From contig CAVZTX010000030.1 of NCBI GenBank assembly GCA_963778375.1, forward strand, positions 124,001 through 188,000: a stretch of DNA of 64,000 nucleotides, written 5' to 3'. The stretch comes from CAVZTX01 sp963778375 (GTDB lineage: Bacteria > Chloroflexota > Ktedonobacteria > Ktedonobacterales > Ktedonobacteraceae). Below, one piece after another: positions 56,561-64,000 of the stretch. The notes under the pieces were generated by a model that saw only the letters and a program-made list of their open reading frames with translations, made no database searches and had not been told where the DNA came from. Position numbers and translations under genes: made by a program. Numbering within the stretch: position 1 is the first letter of the stretch; the number at the start of each line of letters is the position of its first letter.

Positions 56561-57916
56561 ATGGACCTGCGTGGCAAGCGTGTGTTGATAATGGGTTTGG
56601 GATTGCATGGATCGGGTATTGCTGCGGCACGTTACGCGGCACAGCATGGTGCTATCGTTCGCGTGACCGACATGAGATCGGCGGAGATACTGGCACCAAG
56701 CATACGAGCACTGGCGGGCCTGCCAATTGAGTATGTGCTTGGCGAACACCGCAATGAGGACTTTCTCTGGGCTGAAATCGTCATTCGTGTTCCAGGGGTG
56801 CGCAGAAACTCACCCTATTTGCAGCTAGCGCGAGAACATGGCGCGCAAATCGAATTGGAGATCGCGCTGTTCTTCCAGGAATGTTCGGGTCGTATTATTG
56901 GAGTGACGGGCACTCGTGGCAAGACTACTACCACCACGCTTATTTACGAGATACTGCGTGCCAGCGGTGCTTCCACTATCATTGGGGGCAACGTGGCTGG
57001 CGTTGAAACCCTGTCCTTGCTTCCCCAGATTACACCTGAGACATGGGTAGTGCTCGAGTTGTCGAGTTGGCAATTAGAAGGATTAGCTCCTCACAATATA
57101 AGTCCCCCTGTGGCAGTGATGACCAATGTGTATCCTGACCATCTTGATACCTATGACAGTATGGAGCAGTATGCTGAAGCCAAAGCTGCCATCTTTCGTA
57201 ATCAACACGCTACTGACCTGGCGATCTTCAACTACGATAATCCCTGGACGCGCCACTTCGGCGAGGAAGCGCCAGGTCAGGCATGGTTTGCAAGCCTGGA
57301 ACGAGGAGGCAGTTTTGCGCGTGGCTCTACAGACATTATCCCCTTTAGATTTACCGAAACTCCATTAGTTGGCAAACATAATCTTGAGAACATTTTGCTG
57401 GCGACAACTACAGCGCAACTACTGAGTATCCCAAACGAAATCATTGTGGATACCGTGCGAAAATTTCGTGGAATTCCGCACCGGCTGGAAGAGGTGCGCG
57501 TGGTGAATGGCGTGCGCTATATCAACGACAGCGCCAGCACTACACCTGTCGCGGGGCGAGCAGGTGTAGAGGCATTTGAAGGCCCCATCGTCTTAGTTGC
57601 AGGCGGCAATACGAAACACCTGCCACTTGAGAATTGGCCGGAAACTATTCTGCGTCGCTGTCGTGACGTGATATTGTTGCAGGGAACTGGGACAGGTGAA
57701 TTATTGGAAGCTTTACAAAAAGAGGCAAACAAGCTAAGTATCGCCAATCCTGTCTGTGGTGTCTTTGACAACTTTATCCAGGCTATGAACACAGCGGTAT
57801 CTTTGACGCGGCCGGGCGATGTACTGCTCTTCTCGCCTGGCTTCACCAGCTTTGGTATGTTCCTGAATGAGTTTGATCGGGGAGATCATTTTGTGGAGTA
57901 TGTGCGCAACCTGTAA
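56561..57916 (+). CDS. murD: UDP-N-acetylmuramoyl-L-alanine--D-glutamate ligase
   Basis: 451 residues, the usual MurD size. N-terminal Rossmann domain (RVLIMGLGLHGSGIAAARYA, IVIRVPGVRRNSP). ATP-binding P-loop VTGTRGKTTTTTLIYEI, then VVLELSSWQLEGL, VMTNVYPDHLDTYDSM and NDSASTTPVAGRAGVEAF. Near the end GDVLLFSPGFTSFGMF is typical of Mur ligases. It adds D-Glu to UDP-MurNAc-L-Ala in peptidoglycan synthesis. It stands apart from any other wall-synthesis gene. GAGG lies 12 bases before the ATG. Confidence 0.93.
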   Translation: MDLRGKRVLIMGLGLHGSGIAAARYAAQHGAIVRVTDMRSAEILAPSIRALAGLPIEYVLGEHRNEDFLWAEIVIRVPGVRRNSPYLQLAREHGAQIELEIALFFQECSGRIIGVTGTRGKTTTTTLIYEILRASGASTIIGGNVAGVETLSLLPQITPETWVVLELSSWQLEGLAPHNISPPVAVMTNVYPDHLDTYDSMEQYAEAKAAIFRNQHATDLAIFNYDNPWTRHFGEEAPGQAWFASLERGGSFARGSTDIIPFRFTETPLVGKHNLENILLATTTAQLLSIPNEIIVDTVRKFRGIPHRLEEVRVVNGVRYINDSASTTPVAGRAGVEAFEGPIVLVAGGNTKHLPLENWPETILRRCRDVILLQGTGTGELLEALQKEANKLSIANPVCGVFDNFIQAMNTAVSLTRPGDVLLFSPGFTSFGMFLNEFDRGDHFVEYVRNL

Positions 57917-57926
57917 AGGCAGATCC

Positions 57927-58595
57927 TCAATCTAAATATCCCAGCGCTTGCAGGCGTGCCCTGATGCTGGCAGTATCCTCGTCTGTATCTTCATCTTGCC
58001 ATAGTGGTGCAACAAAGCCATGTTGTTCAAGGTATGTGATAACACGCAAAGCGCTGCGCTCAAGTGGCTCCTCGCTCGTGTCTATGCTCAGTTCTGCTTT
58101 CGCCGGTGGTTGATAGATGTCTGCTGGAATAGTGCTGGTCGTTTCCTGCTCTTCCAGGCGCTTTTGCCGTTGCTCGTTTGAGCAGTGCAGGTAGACTTCA
58201 ATGAACTGCGCAATCTGTTGGCGTGCAAAGTTTCGTGCCTCTTGAAATGGAGAAACTGAGGAGGTAATACTGATGATGCCGTTGCGTGCCAGCATTGCAC
58301 ACATATATGCCATGAATGCATCATAACCCGGCGTATGACTGCGATCTTCCCGAATATCCTCACGAATATGCAGTTCGTGATTGAGCCAGCGGGAAAGTGT
58401 CTGCGCATCCAGAATTTCAACCTTAAACCCGCGCGCTACTAACGTCTTTTGTACCAGTTGCGCAAGCATAGTTTTGCCAGTCCCTGGCAAGCCTGTCAAC
58501 CAGAGTGTGAAGCTGAGACTCTCGTTTGCCGAGATCGTTGACCAGCCGGGCCAGTTATCCCAGGTATGGTTGTGGTGCTGCGAGTGCTGTGACAT
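57927..58595 (-). CDS. Adenylylsulfate kinase (CysC)-like P-loop protein
   Basis: About 222 residues. P-loop LTGLPGTGKTMLAQLVQKTL, then VEILDAQTLSRWLNHEL where APS kinases have DGDxxR, and SITSSVSPFQEARNFARQQI in place of SPFRxDR. Fold and order match CysC, but several substrate residues differ, so sulfate activation is uncertain. It could phosphorylate another nucleotide-linked or small substrate. Start at 58595 (MSQHSQHH) behind AAAGGAGC; a 17-residue longer frame lacks a site. It converges on murD with a 10-base gap and no clear shared terminator. Confidence 0.65.
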   Translation of the reverse strand: MSQHSQHHNHTWDNWPGWSTISANESLSFTLWLTGLPGTGKTMLAQLVQKTLVARGFKVEILDAQTLSRWLNHELHIREDIREDRSHTPGYDAFMAYMCAMLARNGIISITSSVSPFQEARNFARQQIAQFIEVYLHCSNEQRQKRLEEQETTSTIPADIYQPPAKAELSIDTSEEPLERSALRVITYLEQHGFVAPLWQDEDTDEDTASIRARLQALGYLD

Positions 58596-58821
58596 ACCGG
58601 ACGCTCCTTTTTTTAACCACGAGTGTTTGCGGGAGGAAGATGCCAAGCCGAGCTATTACTTGTATTGTACCTTGCTTATTAGGAAGGTGGCAAGGTTTGA
58701 TTTTTCTATTCTTATAGCGTCATCTAGATAGAGACCTTTTAATTTGTCTTTGCTATCTTGGCAACCTGATAAGCCTAAAATTGGTCAGGCATGTATCAGG
58801 TCATTGAGGTACAAGAGTTTG

Positions 58822-61083
58822 ATGGATAAAAACAGGTATATTGGTAAACAGATTGGTAACTATCAGCTCGTTGAAAAAATTGGCGAGGGTGGTTACGGGA
58901 GTGTGTATCGAGCTAGGCATATTATCCTTCTCGATAAGCGTATTGTTGCGATAAAACTGTTACAAGACGTACGTTTCTCATCTATCGAGGCACGTGATAA
59001 TTTTATCCAGGAGGCGAAACTGCTCGCAGGACTCCAACATCCTCACATTGTCCACTTCATTGATGTAAGCATAGATAAGGATTTACTGTACATCGTCACT
59101 GATTATGCTGCCGGTGGCTCCTTAAAGGACCGTTTACAGCATACACCCTCTCAACCGATGCCCGAAGCAGAGGCTTTGGCCATACTGACACAAATTGCAG
59201 AGGCGCTCCATTATCTTCACCAGCAGAGTATCGTCCACCGTGATCTCAAGCCAGACAATATTCTCTTTGATGCTCAAGGGAGAGTGCTCCTGGCTGATTT
59301 TGGCATCGCGACTATTTTAGCGGAGACGACCGGTAAACATACGACCGCCAATATCCAGGGAACTCCCTCCTACATGGCTCCTGAGTTCTTTCAAGGGGTA
59401 GTGAGTAGGGAAGGTGATCAATATGCGTTGGGGTGTATTGCTTATGAACTCTTTACAGGAAAAAGGCCTTTCATAGCGAATGACTGGCCTACCTACATGA
59501 ATATGCATATGTATAGCAAGCCAGCCGCGCCAAGAAAACTGAATCCGCACGTACCTATACACATTGAACGCGCTATTCTCAAGGCGATGGCTAAAAATCC
59601 TCATGATCGATATCGTGATATCTCTGAATTCATTGCAGCATTAAACGGTTCTCCTTCTCAATCAAATGTGCGACTTGCTTCTCAAGCAAGCATCCCTCGG
59701 GTTCCCGTGAGTGCCCCAACACGTATCCTTAGTGCCTCTCAGAAGACTGTAGAGCAATGGCTGGATGAAGGTGAGGCCCACTTCAAAGCCGCACGTTATG
59801 GGGAGGCCCTCACGACCTTTGAGCAGATTATTAGCTTTGATTCTAAATCTGCTGATGCCTTCTATCGTAAAGGTAAAGTGCTTGAACAGCTTGAGCGACC
59901 ATGGGAAGCCTTCGCTGCATATGAGCAGGCTATTTATCTGAATTCTAAATTTGCCCTTGCTTATATTGGTAGAGGGAATATATATTCATCGTTCAAACAC
60001 TATGATAAAGCGCTTGAAGAGTACCGGCACGCTATTCGTGTTGCTCCCAAATTGGCTCTTGGCTACTATCATTTGGGCAATGTTCTTGATGAAGAAAACT
60101 ACCATTTAGAAGCGCTTGCAGCCTATGAGACTGCCATACGCCTGGATCCAAGGTTCCTAGATAGCTACTATCGAGAAGGTGCTCTCCTCGAACGTCTTGA
60201 GCGTAATGAGGAAGCGCTTACCACTTACGAACAAGCTATTCGTTGGGTACCGCATTCTACGAGCGCCTACTATCGAAAAGGGGATATTCTTGAACGCCTT
60301 AAGCGCTATGAGGAAGCTCTTGCCGTTTGGGACAAAATAATTCATATGATTCCTAACTCCACAGATGCCTACTATCGAAAAGCTAATCTTCTTGAACTTC
60401 AAGGGCACTACAAGAAAGCTCTCACAGTGTGGGACCAAATAATTCATATTACCCCAAACTCTGCTGATGCCTACTATCGAAAAGCCAAAGCACTTGTAAT
60501 GATTGAACACAACAAACAAAGATACAAAAAACACAAGCCCAGTGTTACCGAAGCCCTCGTAGCTAGATTTACTCACAATCAGCAATATGAAGCAGCTTTA
60601 GCGGCCTATGAACGCGCTATTTGTATTCGTTTAGATAACCCTTCTTACTACAAAGGTAAGGGAGATGTGCTTAAAGCTCTTGGAAGAATAAAAGAAGCTA
60701 ATCAAGCATACCAAAAAGGTGACCAACCTTTGATTGATACAAAGCGTGAATTTAAGATTGCTCTCCTTGCGCTGAACCCAATAGGAATACCAATTCTGTT
60801 CGGCATTTTACTGCAATCGTGGTTGGCATTAGGAGGAAGCTTTCTCGGTGAAGTTGCTTTGATAGGAATCTTTCTATGGTTAGGGAATTGGTTAGGTCAC
60901 TTGCGGAATGCTGCTAAGATTTTCTATATTGCTCTTCCGATTGGTCTTGGATGGAGCGCTGTAACCTGGTTCTTTGGGCCGTCAATTTCACTACCTGGCC
61001 ATATAGAACTTGCCCTGTTAATCTTTCTGATTGCCTTCTTGGAAAATGTGTTTATATTTTACATCATTTACGAATGGTTATAA
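58822..61083 (+). CDS. Ser/Thr protein kinase with TPR array and C-terminal membrane helices
   Basis: About 753 residues. The kinase domain is intact: IGEGGYGSVYRARH, beta-3 Lys in VAIKLLQ, HRDLKPDNILFD, DFGIATIL and GTPSYMAPEF. Then comes a linker (residues ~270-320) and about nine tetratricopeptide repeats of the form DAYYRKGxxLExLxRYEEAL. A C-terminal hydrophobic region with about four helices follows (GIPILFGILLQSWLALGGSFLG to FLIAFLENVFIFYIIYEWL). It probably sits at the membrane and assembles partners through the TPRs. ATG at 58822; GAGG lies 12 bases upstream, while the longer frame from 58744 has no better site. Confidence 0.88.
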   Translation: MDKNRYIGKQIGNYQLVEKIGEGGYGSVYRARHIILLDKRIVAIKLLQDVRFSSIEARDNFIQEAKLLAGLQHPHIVHFIDVSIDKDLLYIVTDYAAGGSLKDRLQHTPSQPMPEAEALAILTQIAEALHYLHQQSIVHRDLKPDNILFDAQGRVLLADFGIATILAETTGKHTTANIQGTPSYMAPEFFQGVVSREGDQYALGCIAYELFTGKRPFIANDWPTYMNMHMYSKPAAPRKLNPHVPIHIERAILKAMAKNPHDRYRDISEFIAALNGSPSQSNVRLASQASIPRVPVSAPTRILSASQKTVEQWLDEGEAHFKAARYGEALTTFEQIISFDSKSADAFYRKGKVLEQLERPWEAFAAYEQAIYLNSKFALAYIGRGNIYSSFKHYDKALEEYRHAIRVAPKLALGYYHLGNVLDEENYHLEALAAYETAIRLDPRFLDSYYREGALLERLERNEEALTTYEQAIRWVPHSTSAYYRKGDILERLKRYEEALAVWDKIIHMIPNSTDAYYRKANLLELQGHYKKALTVWDQIIHITPNSADAYYRKAKALVMIEHNKQRYKKHKPSVTEALVARFTHNQQYEAALAAYERAICIRLDNPSYYKGKGDVLKALGRIKEANQAYQKGDQPLIDTKREFKIALLALNPIGIPILFGILLQSWLALGGSFLGEVALIGIFLWLGNWLGHLRNAAKIFYIALPIGLGWSAVTWFFGPSISLPGHIELALLIFLIAFLENVFIFYIIYEWL

Positions 61084-61151
61084 TAACGTGATGGACGCGT
61101 ACGAGGCCGCGAGGCTCTGGATGCAATGAGTATCAATCCGACCTTTTCCGC

Positions 61152-62783
61152 CTAACTTCCTTTCCCAATCAAATGTCGTATCTTCAACGCAATTTGTAAA
61201 GACAAACGCAGTTCCGGATCCTCCAATGAACGCCCCAACAGCTCCTCAATGCGCCCCAAACGATAGAGCAGCGAGTTGCGATGCAGGTGCATCACGCGAG
61301 CCGTCTCGCTCAAATTTCCATTGCATTGAAAGAAGCCTTCAAGGGTGTCAATGAGCGCACCATTGTTACGGGCATCCGAGGCGAGCAAAGGGCCGAGCGT
61401 TTCCCGGTAGAAGTCTGAAAGTTCGTCATGCCCATAAAGGTGGAAGAGCAGGCGGTAGATGCCAAGATGCGCAAACGAATGCAGACTGCCATTGCCGAAG
61501 AGCCGTTGTCCGATCTCTAGCGCTTGCTGCGCCTCGCGAAATGATTGCGGTATTTCTTGCATTTCTCTAGCAATACGTCCAATGCCACCAGAATAGGTGG
61601 GTAAATGCGAGTTGCCTTGCTGCATGCGTGCCTGTACACGTTCTAAGCGTGTGAAGATAGTTTGTTCGCTTTCTGATGTATGGTCTTCATGACCATTAAT
61701 ATTTGAAAGTGGGAGCAGCGTTATTACCCGCTGAGGCTCACTCGATACCCAGCATGTGGGCCAAACCCGAAGGAGTTCGTCACGTAACCGTTTACCCCAT
61801 TGCGCCTGGGGACTACTGGCGATATAGTCCGGCTCAGAAGACGGGATTTCAAACATGGCAACAATCTGAGGCGCAGTGAGGTCATAGCCAAGTAAGCGAA
61901 CACGCGCGAGCATCTCATCAGTTTGTGGATAATTGCCGTGGAGTACATCCATAAGCGCTTCGGTTTGGTAGCGGCTCTCAACTTCGCTGCGTTCGCGTTC
62001 ACGGGCAAATTCAAGGGCGAGAATTGGCGCGACTTGTCCCAGGATAATGCGTTCCAGGTAGTCGAAGTTGGCATTTTTCCCCACCAGTGAGAGATAGCCG
62101 ACGACATCATGACGGATCTGAATAGGAACCACGATGCGGGCCAGTTCTTGCTGTAAAAGAGTATCGTCCGTCAAGTTCGTTGGAAGTGGTGGCACATTGT
62201 CACCGGGTGGAGGCGCTTTGAAGCGAATGTTTTGCTCAGCGTCCTGCACAATCACCCAGTTACCACATATGCTTGCCAGGTGTTGGCATATTCCTGAAAT
62301 GCCAGCACCCTGGACACTCAATTGCATCAGTTGGCGTGAGACTTCTGTAGCTTTACGCTCCATTTCTCCGCGGAAGCTGACGACAAAGGTTATCACTTCG
62401 CGCTCGACCTCTTCAAGTGAGACTGAGAGGGGAAGTAGGATCAGTGGGAGGTGGAGTTGGTTGGCGACCGAGGAGGCTTCGTTTCCAAGTGCTTCAAGTG
62501 ATGATGCTGCTACCGCAACCGCAGCTACGCCTTCTTTATGCAGGCTTTGTAGCAGGTGAGGTAAGGTTTCATCGACGCGGCGCAGTTGGGAGAGTCCTAG
62601 TAGAGCGAGTTCTCCCCCACGCACGCTTTCGAATGCTGGAAGACGTGCTCTCATGCGCGTGGCCCATGTAACCCAACGTTCCAATCCCTCCGCGCCTGCT
62701 ACCAGGGACGCATCTCGTGAAACGAGGAGGGTTAGAAGATTACGTACAGAGGCCGACGATATAGGTGGCGGCGAAGTACTCAT
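61152..62783 (-). CDS. PucR-family transcriptional regulator
   Basis: 543 residues. N-terminal PucR-type domain (SVRNLLTLLVSRDASLVAGAEGLERWVTW), a central GGDEF-like/CdaR region, and the C-terminal helix-turn-helix of the PucR family: LIDTLEGFFQCNGNLSETARVMHLHRNSLLYRLGRIEELLG. PucR-like regulators often control purine or amino-acid degradation; no such genes are in the window. ATG start at 62783 (MSTSPPPISS). Confidence 0.9.
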   Translation of the reverse strand: MSTSPPPISSASVRNLLTLLVSRDASLVAGAEGLERWVTWATRMRARLPAFESVRGGELALLGLSQLRRVDETLPHLLQSLHKEGVAAVAVAASSLEALGNEASSVANQLHLPLILLPLSVSLEEVEREVITFVVSFRGEMERKATEVSRQLMQLSVQGAGISGICQHLASICGNWVIVQDAEQNIRFKAPPPGDNVPPLPTNLTDDTLLQQELARIVVPIQIRHDVVGYLSLVGKNANFDYLERIILGQVAPILALEFARERERSEVESRYQTEALMDVLHGNYPQTDEMLARVRLLGYDLTAPQIVAMFEIPSSEPDYIASSPQAQWGKRLRDELLRVWPTCWVSSEPQRVITLLPLSNINGHEDHTSESEQTIFTRLERVQARMQQGNSHLPTYSGGIGRIAREMQEIPQSFREAQQALEIGQRLFGNGSLHSFAHLGIYRLLFHLYGHDELSDFYRETLGPLLASDARNNGALIDTLEGFFQCNGNLSETARVMHLHRNSLLYRLGRIEELLGRSLEDPELRLSLQIALKIRHLIGKGS

Positions 62784-62803
62784 CGCTTACATATAACGTA
62801 GAA

Positions 62804-62824
62804 GCGCGGCGTTTATCGCCGCGC
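62804..62824. other. Hairpin overlapping the stop of a small basic gene
   Basis: GCGCGGCG/CGCCGCGC stem (8 bases) with a 5-base loop. It overlaps the end of the small gene on the minus strand and is followed by TTCTACGTT rather than a T-tract, so it is a weak terminator at best. Confidence 0.5.
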
Positions 62825-62932
62825 TGTTGATGTTGTAGGAGTGCTGGTTGCCTTTTGTGCCTTGCGCTTCTCCTCGTATTTCTTGGCTTTAACACGATGT
62901 TTGTGCATGGCCACTCTTTTTGTCTTGTTCAT
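62813..62932 (-). CDS. 39-residue highly basic protein
   Basis: Reads MNKTKRVAMHKHRVKAKKYE then a Lys/Arg/Thr-rich tail. A good ribosome site, AAAGGTGAAAGAAG, precedes the ATG. It lies 27 bases after the TPR gene in the same direction, so it is probably in that operon. The KxKHRxKxKK pattern is like small ribosome-associated basic proteins (bS22/AURKAIP1-like); I would not commit to that identity. Confidence 0.6.
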   Translation of the reverse strand: MNKTKRVAMHKHRVKAKKYEEKRKAQKATSTPTTSTARR

Positions 62933-62959
62933 CTTCTTTCACCTTTCTTAAAATGTTGA

Positions 62960-63775
62960 TTACTCTTCGCCTTCGATGCTGCCTTCAAAGTCGATTTCGG
63001 TCATTTCCTCGGTTTCGTCGCCGCCATCGTAGTATTCGTCATCGTTGCCCAGGTCGTCTTCGTCTTCACGCTCGTAGCGGAGCATGCTATCCTTAATGTA
63101 GGCACGGATAGTATCGCCGCTGCCCTGCGATGGGAAACTGACCTTTCCAAACATACTGGGGTGCTGGTACTCTTCGCGAATAATCAAGCGTACCTGTCCC
63201 GAATCCATAGTCAGAATGGCCGCTGCATAGCGGTTGCCGCCCTCTATGAAGCTAATCAAGCGATTGGCAAGACGCGGCTCTAATTGTCCGATATCCTCAC
63301 CCTGCGAATTACGTACAAGTATGCTGTGCCCCATTACATGCAGTTGCACTTTGTCACCTACCGCAACCTTCGCTAGAACGGAGGCAGGTGCGAGATTGAT
63401 TAGTTCGGTCATGGCCGTCTTGCCGGTCTCCTCGATGAAGAGTCGTGGGTCGATGCGCTCAAGACCGCTATGCACCTGGGTGGGTTCTTCCTGCAATAAG
63501 GAGAGCCGATCCAGATTTTTCCTGGCAATAGTGTTATTCGGACTATATTTCAGTGTCTGTGAATAGGCCTGCCGGGCCTCGGTATACTGTCCGAGTTCAC
63601 TGTAGGCCTTTCCCAGGCGGTTATACGCTTCAGCTTCATTGGGGTAGATATTCAGGATACCCTTATTTGTAACAACTGCATCTTCCCACTGACTGGCCAG
63701 TGCCTGCTGGATTGCCAGGTCTGTCCATTGTTTCTTCAATTGTGCCTTCTCTTCAGCCGATTGTGCTTGTGTCAT
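62960..63775 (-). CDS. TPR protein with acidic C-terminal tail
   Basis: 271 residues. Two or three TPR units at the N-terminus (GILNIYPNEAEAYNRLGKAYSELGQYTEARQAYSQTLKYSPNNTIAR). A middle beta-rich domain has KVQLHVMGHSILVRNSQGEDIGQLEPRLANRLISFIEGGNRYAAAI, and a very acidic tail (DEDDLGNDDEYYDGGDETEEM) ends the protein. Function unknown; the middle segment resembles HIRAN-like modules in layout. ATG behind GGAGGAAG. It lies 44 bases downstream of miaB. Confidence 0.7.
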   Translation of the reverse strand: MTQAQSAEEKAQLKKQWTDLAIQQALASQWEDAVVTNKGILNIYPNEAEAYNRLGKAYSELGQYTEARQAYSQTLKYSPNNTIARKNLDRLSLLQEEPTQVHSGLERIDPRLFIEETGKTAMTELINLAPASVLAKVAVGDKVQLHVMGHSILVRNSQGEDIGQLEPRLANRLISFIEGGNRYAAAILTMDSGQVRLIIREEYQHPSMFGKVSFPSQGSGDTIRAYIKDSMLRYEREDEDDLGNDDEYYDGGDETEEMTEIDFEGSIEGEE

Positions 63776-63819
63776 GCTATTCTTCCTCCATCTGCGCGAG
63801 ATGTTCTATAATTTGCCTA

Positions 63820-64000
63820 TTATACCGCACTTACGCAACCCTGTAAGGACCAGGGCGTAACTCGCTCGATGCGCACGTTTACCAGATCACCCGGCTCAAT
63901 AATGCGAGATGCATCCGAGTATACCTGTCCGTCTTCTCTATCTTCAGCCATCTCCTCACCCGGTTGCGGGAAAAAGACCAGCTTGTTAGTGCGGTTGCGC
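63820..64000 (-). CDS. miaB: MiaB-type methylthiotransferase, C-terminal end (partial)
   Basis: About 59 residues visible, in a minus-strand frame that runs off the right edge. NRTNKLVFFPQP, then IIEPGDLVNVRIERVTPWSLQG match the TRAM domain at the end of MiaB (tRNA A37 methylthiotransferase). The stop TAA is at 63820-63822. The radical-SAM part is outside the window. Confidence 0.75.
   Translation of the reverse strand, partial: RNRTNKLVFFPQPGEEMAEDREDGQVYSDASRIIEPGDLVNVRIERVTPWSLQGCVSAV

Overview
The window looks like chromosomal DNA of a Chloroflexota bacterium, most likely class Ktedonobacteria. This is my inference from the 16S sequence, the roughly 50% GC content, and the protein set: Ser/Thr kinases with TPR or FHA parts, a beta-propeller protein with FAEG-type repeats, a PucR regulator and an F420-type oxidoreductase. 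I see no phage, insertion sequence, CRISPR array, tRNA or 5S rRNA gene.

Layout. 0-9.9 kb: end of a cysteine desulfurase-like gene, an LLM oxidoreductase, a DUF6081-like protein, a GTPase, a large secreted beta-propeller protein, a metalloprotease-like protein, a MntP-type transporter and tyrA. 9.9-15.8 kb: an rRNA operon with tandem promoters, 16S and 23S, then a strong terminator, with no 5S. 15.8-21.3 kb: leftward glcD-glcE-(RlmM-like)-glcF. 21.4-24.7 kb: lamin-tail protein, small membrane protein, rsfS and a folK-folE2 fusion. 24.9-36.6 kb: cupin, thioesterase, PIG-L deacetylase, MFS exporter with a structured leader, MarR-DrrAB-type ABC exporter, MutY-like glycosylase, TauE exporter, a small zinc ribbon and galK. 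37-46.7 kb: NarL-type two-component pair, UvrA-like ATPase, a VOC protein and an ECF41-type sigma factor sharing a promoter region, ArsR, a broken cupin gene and a DppA-like peptidase. 46.7-64 kb: FHA protein, pseudokinase, mannosyltransferase, ECF sigma factor, response regulators and a hybrid PAS/GAF kinase, murD, a CysC-like kinase, a TPR kinase, PucR, a TPR protein and the end of miaB.

The strongest regulatory signal is at 43879-44057. Three copies of a (T/G)GT(C/G)ACA-N16-CGTC arrangement match the known ECF41 promoter pattern. One faces the sigma gene and two face the VOC gene, which suggests an autoregulated sigma factor with a VOC target.

The strongest quality signal is that six genes are each split by one or two single-base indels: glcE, the RlmM-like methyltransferase, the MFS exporter, the second cupin, the kinase/FHA pair and the mannosyltransferase. 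For the kinase/FHA pair, a tandem repeat inside the locus keeps the uncorrupted copy (G3 against G4), which shows where the reading frame was lost. Either the assembly carries indel errors or several genes are decaying. Coordinates of the split genes should be read with this in mind.
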